A program made the translations under genes and the position numbers. DNA of 34,528 nt from Corynebacterium senegalense (GTDB lineage: Bacteria > Actinomycetota > Actinomycetes > Mycobacteriales > Mycobacteriaceae), in assembly GCF_900411315.1 (NCBI RefSeq), contig NZ_LS990887.1, forward strand, positions 1,840,981 to 1,875,508. The letters run 5' to 3'. Shown piece after piece: positions 25,564-33,199 of this stretch (position 1 is the stretch's first letter; each line of letters begins with the position of its first letter). The notes under the pieces are model-generated. The model was not told where the DNA came from and searched no databases. It saw nothing but the letters and a program-made list of their open reading frames with translations.

Positions 25564-26127
25564 CTACGACAGCTCGGCCCCGGCGTCGCGCATCTCCTCG
25601 AGCGCGCGGACGCCGCGCTGGTGGTCGACGGGGGAGCACATGTCGCGCAGGACGCGAACGGCGAAGCCTTCCTTCAGCGCGTCGAGGACGGTGGCGCGCA
25701 CGCAGTGGTCGGTGGCGATGCCGCAGACGTCGAGGGTGTCGATGCCGTGGGCGCGCAGCCACTGCGCCAGCTCGGTGCCGTCGGAGGAGCCCTCGAAACC
25801 GGAGTAGGCGGCGGAGTACTCGCCCTTGCGGAAGAAGGCGTCGATGAGCGAAGTGTCGATCGGCCCGCGGATCTCGGCGCCCGCGCTGCCGGCGACGCAG
25901 TGGACGGGCCACGAGTCGCGGAAATCGGGGGTCTCGGAGAAGTGCGCTCCGGGGTCGATGTGCCAGTCCTGCGTGGCCAGGACGTGCGAGTACTCCCGGG
26001 CACGGCTGTCCGGGGTGGAGATGAGTTCGGCGACCTTGGTGGCTACCTCGTCGCCGCGGTCGGTGCCCAAAGCTCCCCCGGGGCAGAAGTCGTTCTGGGC
26101 GTCGACGATGAGCAGTGCCGTAGTCAT
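25564..26127 (-). CDS. pncA: Nicotinamidase/pyrazinamidase
   Basis: PncA hydrolyses nicotinamide to nicotinate, feeding PncB. The 187-residue protein keeps the catalytic triad of cysteine hydrolases: Asp9 (VDAQNDF), Lys101 and Cys142 (CGIATDHCV). Metal ligands Asp54, His56, His62 and His76 match the set known in M. tuberculosis PncA. Pyrazinamidase activity follows from family knowledge. TACACT lies 8 bases before the ATG, a leaderless start. It is the last host gene before the prophage junction. Confidence 0.95.
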   Translation of the reverse strand: MTTALLIVDAQNDFCPGGALGTDRGDEVATKVAELISTPDSRAREYSHVLATQDWHIDPGAHFSETPDFRDSWPVHCVAGSAGAEIRGPIDTSLIDAFFRKGEYSAAYSGFEGSSDGTELAQWLRAHGIDTLDVCGIATDHCVRATVLDALKEGFAVRVLRDMCSPVDHQRGVRALEEMRDAGAELS

Positions 26128-26135
26128 AGCGTCAG

Positions 26136-26141
26136 AGTGTA
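26136..26141 (-). promoter_or_regulatory. -10 hexamer of leaderless pncA
   Basis: TACACT on the minus strand lies 8 bases before the ATG at 26127. Confidence 0.5.
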
Positions 26142-26200
26142 GCGGCGCGTGGCCCGGGCGCGGGCGGCGCGGGGGTGCGGCAGGGGCCTGGGAAAGCGAA

Positions 26201-26233
26201 AGGCAGGCCGGGCGAAATCGCCGCAGCCTGCCT
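26201..26233 (-). terminator. Terminator downstream of the split tRNA-Lys
   Basis: AGGCAGGC (26201-26208) pairs with GCCTGCCT (26226-26233). Read on the minus strand it is followed by TTTCGCTTT. It lies just after the tRNA 3' end and is presumably the host tRNA gene's own terminator. Confidence 0.75.
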
Positions 26234-26240
26234 GCTGTTG

Positions 26241-26282
26241 TGCGCCACCAGGGACTCGAACCCCGAACCCACTGGTTAAGAT
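26241..26282 (-). other. Prophage attachment site: 3' half of tRNA-Lys (anticodon CUU)
   Basis: On the minus strand the sequence runs from the anticodon CTT (26278-26280) through the T arm (GGTTCGAGTCC) to the 3' acceptor strand GTGGCGC and discriminator A at 26241. The 5' half is missing: the bases before the anticodon cannot pair with the CCAGT of the anticodon stem. This is the usual product when a phage integrates into a tRNA gene and the displaced 3' fragment stays at one junction. The whole tRNA should be restored at the other prophage end. Confidence 0.85.
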
Positions 26283-26328
26283 CCGTGCCCGCGTAACGTG
26301 GGCAATGTGACTCAGGTTAAATAAATGC

Positions 26329-27150
26329 ATGACAGTGAGTAAAGTTAATCGGGACGCCCTTCGGGGGTGGCGCGCAGAGCTCGAAGCCGCCGGCCGCACG
26401 AAGGGGACGATCAGTGTCAGGTTGAGCCACGTTCGCCGGTGCTTAGACGCGATCGGGAAACCCGTCGATCAGGTGAGCCGGCGGGATCTCGTGAGGTGGC
26501 TCGCGGGCCAGGATTGGGCACCAACGACGCGGCGCGGGGTGAGGGCGTCGCTGCGTAGCTTCTTCAGGTGGTGGGCCGAGGAGCACGGCCAGGACGAGCA
26601 CGCCGCCGAGTCGCTTCCGATCGTCGCGGTGCCCCGCGCGGTGCCACGCCCCGCCGCCGATTTCGACGTTATGGCAGCGATCCAGTCCGCGCCCCCGTGG
26701 GTGGCCCTGGCGATCGAGCTCATGGCGACGTGCGGGCTTCGCCGCGCGGAGTGCGCGTGCCTGCGCGTCGATGATGTGATCGCGGTGGGTCAGGGGTGGA
26801 CCCTGCGGGTTGTGGGGAAGGGCGGGCACGAGAGAGTGGTTCCGTGCCCCCCGCACCTCGCGCGGCGGATCAGGGCGCGGCGTGGTGGCTGGGTGTTTCC
26901 CGGCGGGCAACGGGGGCATGTGTCTCCGGGGTGGCTAGGCAAGCAGGTCTCACGGGCCCTCGGCGACGGGGGCACCGCGCACACCCTTCGGCACCGCTAC
27001 GCTTCAGTTGCTTACGGGCACACCCATGACCTGCGGGCCGTTCAAACACTGTTGGGCCATGCATCGGTTGCTACTACGCAGGTCTATACGGCGGTTGACG
27101 ATGCCGCCGTCCGGGACGTGGCCGTCTCGGCGTGGCGGATCGTGTCCTAG
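26329..27150 (+). CDS. int: Tyrosine recombinase, phage integrase
   Basis: The 273-residue integrase has an N-terminal SAM-like core-binding domain (about 8-95) and a catalytic domain (about 105-270). The catalytic residues are Arg138 (GLRRAE), Lys164 (GKGGHE), His218 and Arg221 (HTLRHRY), His244 (LLGHAS) and the nucleophile Tyr253 (TQVYT). It lacks the extra arm-binding domain found in larger phage integrases, so it resembles XerC/D-size enzymes. The start at 26329 lies only 46 bp from the tRNA fragment. TTAAAT 6 bases upstream may be a -10 element. Its TAG stop shares CTAG with the stop of the convergent tail fibre gene. Confidence 0.93.
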   Translation: MTVSKVNRDALRGWRAELEAAGRTKGTISVRLSHVRRCLDAIGKPVDQVSRRDLVRWLAGQDWAPTTRRGVRASLRSFFRWWAEEHGQDEHAAESLPIVAVPRAVPRPAADFDVMAAIQSAPPWVALAIELMATCGLRRAECACLRVDDVIAVGQGWTLRVVGKGGHERVVPCPPHLARRIRARRGGWVFPGGQRGHVSPGWLGKQVSRALGDGGTAHTLRHRYASVAYGHTHDLRAVQTLLGHASVATTQVYTAVDDAAVRDVAVSAWRIVS

Positions 27151-28241
27151 ACCGGGAACTCGATGAATCCCTTGAGCGACGTGCCAGATGCGTCCGCCCT
27201 GTAGCCCGGGTTCGCGGGCACAGCGGTGCCGTTGCCGTTGCTGCCGTCCCAGATGCGGAAATCGGCCTGCGTGTTATCGCCGCCGCTCTTGTGAACGAGG
27301 AAGTACATCGTGCCGGTGCCGGAGCGGACGTAGGGGGTCATAATCATGCCGAAATCGCCCCCGGCGCTCCAGTAGGACGCGGTGCCGACGAACTCAAGGC
27401 CGGTGATTGCGCTTCGGGGGAGCACGAGGCGGACAGACCCGCCCCTCGATGTCGCGTTCGTGCCCCACCGAATGTCAAAGTACAGCTGAAAGATTCCGCG
27501 ATCCACTCGCCAGCGGTACGTTTGCGTGCCGCCGGTGCCGAGGGTCATCGTTCCGTTGTCGCGGAGCGTTACACCCGTTGTGTTCCAGGATGCGGGGGTG
27601 TCCACGGGTCCGGCGGGGCCTTGGGGGCCTTGGGGGCCGGTGTCGCCCTTCAGGCCCTGCGGACCCGTCGCACCCGTCGGCCCTTGTGCGCCGGTGTCGC
27701 CCTTCAGTCCTTGGGGGCCGGTGTCGCCCTTCAGTCCTTGGGGGCCGGTGTCGCCCGTGGGGCCCTGCGGTCCCTGTGCGCCTGTGTCTCCCTTCGGGCC
27801 TTGGGGGCCTTGGATGGATCCGACGTTCTTCCAGGCGGTGCCGGACCACACCGCGACGGTCTTGTCCGAGTCGAGGAGGTAGGCGTCGCCTGGATTCGCG
27901 CCGGCGGGGAGCGCGGCGGCGGTGGCGACGGACCCGAGAAGGGTGAACCCTGTTCCGGCGGGGCCTTGGGGGCCGGTTGGTCCGGCGGGCCCGGTGTCGC
28001 CCTTCGCGCCGCTGGCACCCGTGGGGCCCTGCGGACCCTGTGCGCCTATGTCTCCCTTCGGGCCTTGGGGGCCTTGGGGGCCTTGGGGGCCTTGGGGGCC
28101 TGCGGGCCCGGGGATCCCGGAGACGCCGATCATGGTGGCGTCGACCTTCTTGGCGAGGGCTTCCATCTGGGCTGCTCCCTGATGGATGGGATCGCCGGCG
28201 GTCGGGTACGGGATCTTGTAGTTCGCGGTGTACTGCGGCAT
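27147..28241 (-). CDS. Collagen-like phage tail fibre protein
   Basis: This 364-residue fibre has two blocks of Gly-X-Y triplets: residues 42-96 (18 triplets) and 145-213 (23 triplets), rich in GPQ, GPK and GDT. Between them is a small domain with DAYLLDSDKTVAVWSGTAWKNVG, a pattern common in phage fibre modules. The N-terminal 40 residues (MPQYTANYKIPYP) resemble virion attachment segments. The C-terminal 150 residues have no repeats and are rich in Gly, Thr and aromatic residues, as in trimerising receptor-binding heads. The collagen blocks probably form a triple helix without hydroxyproline. AAGGAA precedes the ATG. It is the last gene of the structural operon. Confidence 0.9.
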   Translation of the reverse strand: MPQYTANYKIPYPTAGDPIHQGAAQMEALAKKVDATMIGVSGIPGPAGPQGPQGPQGPQGPKGDIGAQGPQGPTGASGAKGDTGPAGPTGPQGPAGTGFTLLGSVATAAALPAGANPGDAYLLDSDKTVAVWSGTAWKNVGSIQGPQGPKGDTGAQGPQGPTGDTGPQGLKGDTGPQGLKGDTGAQGPTGATGPQGLKGDTGPQGPQGPAGPVDTPASWNTTGVTLRDNGTMTLGTGGTQTYRWRVDRGIFQLYFDIRWGTNATSRGGSVRLVLPRSAITGLEFVGTASYWSAGGDFGMIMTPYVRSGTGTMYFLVHKSGGDNTQADFRIWDGSNGNGTAVPANPGYRADASGTSLKGFIEFPV

Positions 28242-28250
28242 TGCGGTTCC

Positions 28251-29777
28251 TTAGTCCAGGTGGTCGATGATCTGGGTTCCTGTGGTGGGGACGTGCTGAA
28301 GGTCGCCCCAGGTGACGGAGTCGGCCCATCGGTAGCCCACGCCCTCACCGGCTTCGCCCCATGTCAGATCGCGTTCGGGGGTGGGTGATCCGACTGTCAC
28401 CGGCGGGGGTGCGGGGATCCCGAGGAGGGCATACCACCACGGCACGCTGGGGGTTGTGGTAGTGGTCTTGATCTGGCGAATGCTGGTCCAGGTCGCGGGC
28501 GTCGCGGGTGGTGTTTGGTTGTGGATCCAGTGGACGCGCAGGGTCGCGCTCCATCCGGTCTCGGGGTCGAAGGTGGTGGTGCCCCCGATGGGGGCGACGA
28601 TCGGCGGGTAGGCGGGATCGGAGCCCATGAGCCACTGATAGGGCAGGGATCCGGCGATGTAGGCGGGGCGGGTGTTTTCCCAGCACGCGAGGATCCACCT
28701 CGCCATGCGCTCGGTAACGAACTCGTGGCTGGGTGGGGTGCGGATCTCGGGGTGGCGGGGGCGGCGGCCTTCCTCGCGCACGCGGTTCCAGACGTTCTCG
28801 AGGGTGGGGTCGATCGCTTCGCCGACGGATAGCCAGGAATCCCATGCCATGACGCGGCGGGAGTCGCCCGGGGCGACGTTCTCGGTGACGGTGGTGTGGT
28901 CTTTGTACTCGATGGACCAGTCCGGCCAGGTGCACTCCAGACGGTTGATGTCGGTGGACGGATCCGCGTGAATCGATGGTTCGCCGAGAAGTTCGCAGCC
29001 GCCGAGGGCAATCCCGGGGTAGACCACGTTGTCCACGGTGATGTCGCCTACCACGGGGAGCACGGCACCTTGGGAATCATCGAAGCTGCCAAGGTGAACC
29101 TTCATCGGTTGAGAGAGACGGATCGCCTGGCGAACGACATTCGCGCCGTGATCGTAGGCGTAGCTGTCGTTGCCCATCGAGCGGTAGAGCTCCCCCATGA
29201 GCTCGAGAGCGGATTTGCCCTTCACGTCCAGGGGGCCGGCGTTGATCTCAACGTATCCGGGCCAAAAGTAGACCTGTGCGATCTCGGAGCCGGCGGAGAG
29301 CCCCAGGTCGCGGATCTTGATCGCGCGGGTCAGCATGGATTCGACGGGCCACTCCTCGGGTCCCGCGATAGCGTTCCCCATCTCGGCGGTGCGGTCCGCG
29401 ACCACGAGCTCGATTCGCCAGCGCCGCCGGCCGTCTTTGGTGGATTGCGTCATGGGTGTGGCGGTGGCCGTCGAGATCCGGCCCCGAAACATGGTCCAGG
29501 TCTTGGTAGGTCCCGAGGTGGTGGGCCGTGCGGTGACGGTGACGGTGACCTTCCGGCCGATCGCGGCGGAGGTCTTGATGCGGTTGGCCCATTCGCCGGT
29601 AGCGTCGGTGAGCATCATCGTGAGCGAGGACGGGGAGGTCTCCGAATCGTGGTAGTCCGTTCGGCCCCAGTCGATGGACAGGCCGCGGATCGCTACCGGC
29701 TCGGAGTCGATACGGTCGGCGGTGCAGGCTACCGCGCGGCCGTCGATGGTGATGGTGGGTGAAACGATTACGCCCAT
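28251..29777 (-). CDS. Phage minor tail protein
   Basis: This 508-residue protein lies between the tape measure and the fibre, the place of baseplate or tail-tip proteins in siphophages. Its N-terminus (MGVIVSPTITIDG) is beta-rich, and a DYHDSETSPSSLTM segment resembles minor tail proteins of actinophages. The C-terminal 90 residues are rich in Trp, Thr and Pro and may contact the fibre or the cell wall. No enzymatic motif is seen. The start overlaps the end of the tape measure gene by 10 bases, and the fibre gene starts 9 bases after its stop. The role is inferred mainly from position. Confidence 0.75.
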   Translation of the reverse strand: MGVIVSPTITIDGRAVACTADRIDSEPVAIRGLSIDWGRTDYHDSETSPSSLTMMLTDATGEWANRIKTSAAIGRKVTVTVTARPTTSGPTKTWTMFRGRISTATATPMTQSTKDGRRRWRIELVVADRTAEMGNAIAGPEEWPVESMLTRAIKIRDLGLSAGSEIAQVYFWPGYVEINAGPLDVKGKSALELMGELYRSMGNDSYAYDHGANVVRQAIRLSQPMKVHLGSFDDSQGAVLPVVGDITVDNVVYPGIALGGCELLGEPSIHADPSTDINRLECTWPDWSIEYKDHTTVTENVAPGDSRRVMAWDSWLSVGEAIDPTLENVWNRVREEGRRPRHPEIRTPPSHEFVTERMARWILACWENTRPAYIAGSLPYQWLMGSDPAYPPIVAPIGGTTTFDPETGWSATLRVHWIHNQTPPATPATWTSIRQIKTTTTTPSVPWWYALLGIPAPPPVTVGSPTPERDLTWGEAGEGVGYRWADSVTWGDLQHVPTTGTQIIDHLD

Positions 29778-31561
29778 GTCACACCCCGCCCTGCGGCGAC
29801 GCCGAGACCACGCGCGCGATCATCGGCTCGGAGGATGCCCCGGATCTGCTCGGCGACCGCGCGCGGGTCCAGAGCGCCGTTCACGGTGATGTTGACGGTG
29901 GTGCCGGCGGCAGGCGCGGGGGTCGAGCTGCCGAGGAGCCCCACGAGCCCACCGGCGGCGAACTTCCCGTAAGCGAGCTGGTTGGCATCTGCGGCGGCCA
30001 GGAGTAGCCCGCTGGTATCGGCGGATCCGAACATGGATCCCAGCCACTTCGGGGGCGAGGGCCACCGGATCGAGCTAAGGGCACCGATCAGTCGTTGGAC
30101 CCACCCCACTACAGTCGAGATCGCCCCGGCGATGGATTGGAAGGCCCCGAGGGCGGATCCGATCGCGCCGACGAGGACCCCGGAGAGCACACCGGCGACA
30201 CGGCCGATGATCCCGATCAGCGGTGACAGGACGGACGCGGCGATCTGGACAACGCCGACGAGTGCGGGCATGAGCGCCATTGCCACCTGTGTCAGCGGGC
30301 CGATCAGCGGCACGATCGCCGAGATCAGTTGCGCGACCACGCCGGCTAGCTGGGTGATGAGCGGGGCGACTGCGGCGATGATCGCGGCGAGTGCCGGGAA
30401 CAGTGCCTGCGCGAGCTGCGTCAGCGGGGGGATCGCCGGCATGAGCGCGGTCGCCAGTTGCGAGATCGCGGAGACGATCACCGGGAAGATCGGGGCGATC
30501 GCATTCAGAGCGCCGAGGAGCACAGTCCCGAGGAGATCCCCGATCTGCGTCAGAAGGGGGGCGACGGCCATGACGGCACCGGCGAAGGCGGTGCCGAGGG
30601 TCGCGGCGATCTGCGCGAGGGGGGCGACGAGCGGCGCGGCGGCCCCCACGAGGGCGGCGAAGGCGGATGCGATCGGGCCAACGGCGGGGGCCAGGGCGGC
30701 GAAGGCGGATGCGAGGGTGGTGCCCACGATTCCCGCGATCTGGGCGAGTGGCCCGGAGATTGCGGAGACAGCACCGCCGAGCGAGGAGAGGGCCGCGCCG
30801 AGACCCGGCCCGATCGCTGCGCCTGCCTGCCCCAGCGCCACGATCAGAGGTTGGATCACATCTCCGATGCCCGTCATGACGGAAGTGAAGCTCGCGGCGA
30901 GCTGGGTCAGGGTGCCGGAGGATGCCAGCTCGGAGATCCCCCGCCCGATGGATCCGATCATGTCTCCGAAGGCTGCGCCGAGGTCTGCGGCGACGGGAGC
31001 CAGGGCGGGGCCGAGCGCGGCGAAGCCGGTAATCAGTTCGTTGATTCCGCCCTGGGTGGCGGTGATGAAGTCACCGGACGCCGCGAGCAGGGCTTGGAAC
31101 CCTGCGGTGATCTCGGGGGATGCGATGTGCTTGGCAATTCCGCTGAAGGTGTTTCCCACTGCGGTCGCCAGAGTTTCCATCTGGGGGGCGATCTCGAGCA
31201 TGAACCCGTTAAGGGCTTCGAACCCGGGGATCATGGACGATTGGAGGGCGGCAGCCGAGACCGATTTAAGCTGGTTGAATCCCTCGGCGGCGCTTCCTGC
31301 GGCGGCTTTGATCCCCTCGAATCCGAGGGCGAGCGGGGCGAGGGCCGCGCCGCCGAGCGCACCCACGGCGAGCAGGCCCAAGCCGACGTTTCCGACTGCC
31401 CCAGCGATGCCGCCGGCGGCGGCGGCGATCGCGGTCATTTTCGGGATAGCCTTCGCGAAGGACGCCGACATGCGACGCGCGCCGTCTGCGGCTTTCTTGA
31501 ATCCCCGGTTTTTCGCGTCGGAAACGATGCGGATCGAGACCATCGCTGTCTTGCCTGCCAC
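29768..31561 (-). CDS. Phage tail tape measure protein
   Basis: This 597-residue protein has a basic N-terminus (KNRGFKKAADGARRM). Long hydrophobic Ala/Gly/Leu/Ile-rich stretches (about 40-90 and 225-470) follow, with quasi-repeats such as PLVAPLAQIA, PLLTQIGDLL, PLTQLAQAL and PLIGPLTQVA. This composition and its place after the G/G-T chaperones identify a tape measure protein. It is fairly short; at about 0.15 nm per residue it would set a tail near 90 nm. There is no lysozyme or peptidase domain. The GTG start at 31561 has AAGGA about 7 bases upstream, inside the end of the chaperone T reading frame. Confidence 0.9.
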   Translation of the reverse strand: MAGKTAMVSIRIVSDAKNRGFKKAADGARRMSASFAKAIPKMTAIAAAAGGIAGAVGNVGLGLLAVGALGGAALAPLALGFEGIKAAAGSAAEGFNQLKSVSAAALQSSMIPGFEALNGFMLEIAPQMETLATAVGNTFSGIAKHIASPEITAGFQALLAASGDFITATQGGINELITGFAALGPALAPVAADLGAAFGDMIGSIGRGISELASSGTLTQLAASFTSVMTGIGDVIQPLIVALGQAGAAIGPGLGAALSSLGGAVSAISGPLAQIAGIVGTTLASAFAALAPAVGPIASAFAALVGAAAPLVAPLAQIAATLGTAFAGAVMAVAPLLTQIGDLLGTVLLGALNAIAPIFPVIVSAISQLATALMPAIPPLTQLAQALFPALAAIIAAVAPLITQLAGVVAQLISAIVPLIGPLTQVAMALMPALVGVVQIAASVLSPLIGIIGRVAGVLSGVLVGAIGSALGAFQSIAGAISTVVGWVQRLIGALSSIRWPSPPKWLGSMFGSADTSGLLLAAADANQLAYGKFAAGGLVGLLGSSTPAPAAGTTVNITVNGALDPRAVAEQIRGILRADDRARGLGVAAGRGVTWA

Positions 31562-31565
31562 CGCT

Positions 31566-31960
31566 TTATCCTTCCTCGTTGCTTAGTATGTCGATCATGG
31601 TGGCGACCATCGCCGGATCCTCGTTCAGGATTGCCGAGGGGAGCACGCCTAGCCGAACTGCGAGGGCGGCGACCAGGCGGGCGGGGTCGCTATCTAAAAA
31701 ACCTCGGGTTCCTCGTTTTCCACTGCTTCCACCTGGGCGCACTGCTCGGTGAACTCGGTCCAGGTGCCGGTGAATGCGCCGGTGCGCTTCAGCGAGGAGA
31801 AGGCGACGAAGCTGCCGAAGAGGACGGGATCATCTTCCATCGTGGGCCACTTGTGGCGCTGGCGGGTGGTCGAGAATGCCACCTGATCTGCGAGGATGAT
31901 CTTCACGTCCCGGTGCTCGGTGCCGTCCACCATAAGGACGTTGACGGTGATCTGCTGCAT
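31566..31960 (-). CDS. Tail assembly chaperone G-T (-1 frameshift product)
   Basis: Reading GAG GTT TTT and then slipping back one base at 31697 bypasses the TAG at 31694-31696. The new frame continues LDSDPARLVAAL and ends IDILSNEEG at a TAA (31566-31568), adding 43 residues for 131 in total. The DP...LVAALAVRLGVLPS...DP motif is typical of T extensions in siphophages. The T frame has no start codon of its own near the junction and ends 4 bases before the tape measure start. This is the classic G-T arrangement, seen directly in the sequence; use of the site is inferred. Minus strand slip sequence: GGTTTTTTAG. Confidence 0.8.
31694..31960 (-). CDS. Tail assembly chaperone G (zero-frame product)
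   Basis: This 88-residue protein lies directly upstream of the tape measure gene. It starts MQQITVNVLMVDG and ends NEEPEVF before a TAG stop. Size, position and the acidic C-terminus fit the shorter of the two tail assembly chaperones (lambda gpG equivalent). They bind the tape measure protein during tail assembly and are absent from the virion. The ATG at 31960 follows the TAA of the gp10-like gene by one base. A run of six T at 31701-31696 immediately precedes the stop and provides the frameshift to the G-T product. Confidence 0.85.
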   Translation of the reverse strand: MQQITVNVLMVDGTEHRDVKIILADQVAFSTTRQRHKWPTMEDDPVLFGSFVAFSSLKRTGAFTGTWTEFTEQCAQVEAVENEEPEVF

Positions 31961-31961
31961 T

Positions 31962-32369
31962 TTAGATTCCTTTGATTTGGTCGAGGATGTCATCGATGTG
32001 GTCCATGTAGACGCGCATCCAGACGTTTTCGTTGTCCTGGGCGGCGCGCATGATCCACGGGTGGGGGCGGATGTGGCGGGCGGGCCACCCCCAGTGAATG
32101 ACGCCGGCGTAGGGGATTGCCTTGCGGCCGGCTCGGACGATGCCGGCCCGGTTGGTGGCGGCGACTCGGAGTGATGCCTTTAGTCGGCCGGGCGGCGGGG
32201 CGTTCCAGTGCGGGGGCGGTGGTGTGCCCACGGGTGCCATGCCGATCGCGATGGGAAGGATCGAGCGGGCCGCTTCGCGGTTAGCGTCGCGGAGCTGTTT
32301 GAGATCCATCCCCGAGTCCTTGAGGGTGCGGCGAAGCCGCGCCGCTCCCTCAACGTGCACCCGTGCCAT
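31962..32369 (-). CDS. HK97 gp10-like phage protein
   Basis: This 135-residue basic protein has the pattern of the HK97-gp10-like putative tail-component family: helical N-terminus with RLRRTLKDSG, then APVGTPPPPHWNAPPPGRLKAS and a C-terminal YAGVIHWGWPARHIRPHPWI segment. Such proteins act at the head-tail joint or neck. Its position downstream of the probable major tail gene, rather than upstream with the other connector genes, is unusual. The stop (TAA) lies one base before the chaperone ATG. Confidence 0.75.
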   Translation of the reverse strand: MARVHVEGAARLRRTLKDSGMDLKQLRDANREAARSILPIAIGMAPVGTPPPPHWNAPPPGRLKASLRVAATNRAGIVRAGRKAIPYAGVIHWGWPARHIRPHPWIMRAAQDNENVWMRVYMDHIDDILDQIKGI

Positions 32370-32372
32370 TGG

Positions 32373-32843
32373 TTAGCCCGTCGATCCGGGGAGTGCCTGG
32401 GTGGATCCATCGGTGGAGTCAGCATCGAACGTAGGATCGCCGACGCATCCCCACTCAAAATCCGACTTGTTGCGGGTCCGCACATCACCGCCGAGGGTGA
32501 TCGGATCAACGACCACGCGGCCGGTGACGAGTGCCTTTTCCGTTTCGGCCGGGACGAACTTGAACGGCACCTCGGAGCCCTTGTGCTTCCAGCTCCAATC
32601 GATAACGCCGTCTGCTTCGATGTCCTGAAAGACGGTGCCCTTCGCGGTCGCGGTGTAGGCGCGGGCCCCGCCGATCATCCCGCCGCACAGGGTGGGTTCG
32701 GGGTCCTCGGCGTCTACTTCCCATTCGATCGAGAAGGCGGTGAGCTGGCACGAAAGATCGAGGGTGGATCCGATATCGCCGATGATGAAGGATCCCGGGC
32801 CGAGGGTGAGGAGCTTACGCTTCGGAGGGGTGGGGGTGGTCAT
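32373..32843 (-). CDS. Probable major tail (tube) protein
   Basis: This 156-residue protein is beta-rich with few charges clustered (LTLGPGSFIIGDIGSTLDLSCQ at its start). A GTVFQDIEADGVIDWSWKHKG segment and FKFVPAETEKALVTG follow. A tube protein is expected between tail terminator and G/G-T genes, and the size and the immunoglobulin-like strand pattern fit. I do not see a diagnostic motif, so the call is positional. The start follows the upstream stop by 5 bases, and the stop is 3 bases before the gp10-like start. Confidence 0.65.
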   Translation of the reverse strand: MTTPTPPKRKLLTLGPGSFIIGDIGSTLDLSCQLTAFSIEWEVDAEDPEPTLCGGMIGGARAYTATAKGTVFQDIEADGVIDWSWKHKGSEVPFKFVPAETEKALVTGRVVVDPITLGGDVRTRNKSDFEWGCVGDPTFDADSTDGSTQALPGSTG

Positions 32844-32848
32844 GGTGG

Positions 32849-33199
32849 TTAGTCTCCAATCGTTGCGGTGGTGCGAAGGGCCGGCAGCGGGCCGGAGTAG
32901 CCGGGCAGAGAGACAGAATCCGGTTGCGCGGCGGTGATCGAGGGGACGATCTCGGCGATCCGGTCCAGCATCTCGGCGAGATCGGCCAGGGCTGCGGAGT
33001 GCCCGTTGTCGCGGGCAATGAGGTAGATCGCGGTCGTGGCGGTGAACTCACCGCACATGAGCTCGGGGGTCAGGGTGTCAACGGTGACCCACGCGCCCGG
33101 GACCTCGATCTTGGTGGGATCGGTGGTAGCCGGGACCTCGGCGGCGGTGAGATCCGCTGCCAGGGTTTCCAGCGCGGAGGTGATTTCAGTTGCGCGCAT
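32849..33199 (-). CDS. Probable tail terminator / tail completion protein
   Basis: This is a 116-residue mixed alpha/beta protein. It begins with a helix (RATEITSALETLAADL), then has strands KIEVPGAWVTVDTL and FTATTAIYLIARD, and a second helix in ALADLAEMLDRIAEIV. This helix-strand-strand-helix order, size and position between head-tail connector and tube genes match siphophage tail terminators (gpU-like). There is no sequence signature, so the role is inferred. Its ATG overlaps the stop of the upstream gene (TAATG). Confidence 0.6.
   Translation of the reverse strand: MRATEITSALETLAADLTAAEVPATTDPTKIEVPGAWVTVDTLTPELMCGEFTATTAIYLIARDNGHSAALADLAEMLDRIAEIVPSITAAQPDSVSLPGYSGPLPALRTTATIGD

Noticed and set aside
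26241..26310. A complete tRNA-Lys gene at the prophage junction
   Set aside because: The bases 5' of the anticodon do not pair with the anticodon stem and there is no D arm or 5' acceptor strand.
27600..28115. Short GC-rich direct repeats in the fibre gene as a CRISPR or regulatory repeat
   Set aside because: They are the coding repeats for Gly-X-Y collagen triplets in a long intact frame.
30458..31975. A 505-codon plus-strand frame opposite the tape measure and chaperone genes
   Set aside because: It arises from high GC and codon bias of the tape measure gene; Gly/Asp/Arg-rich noise.
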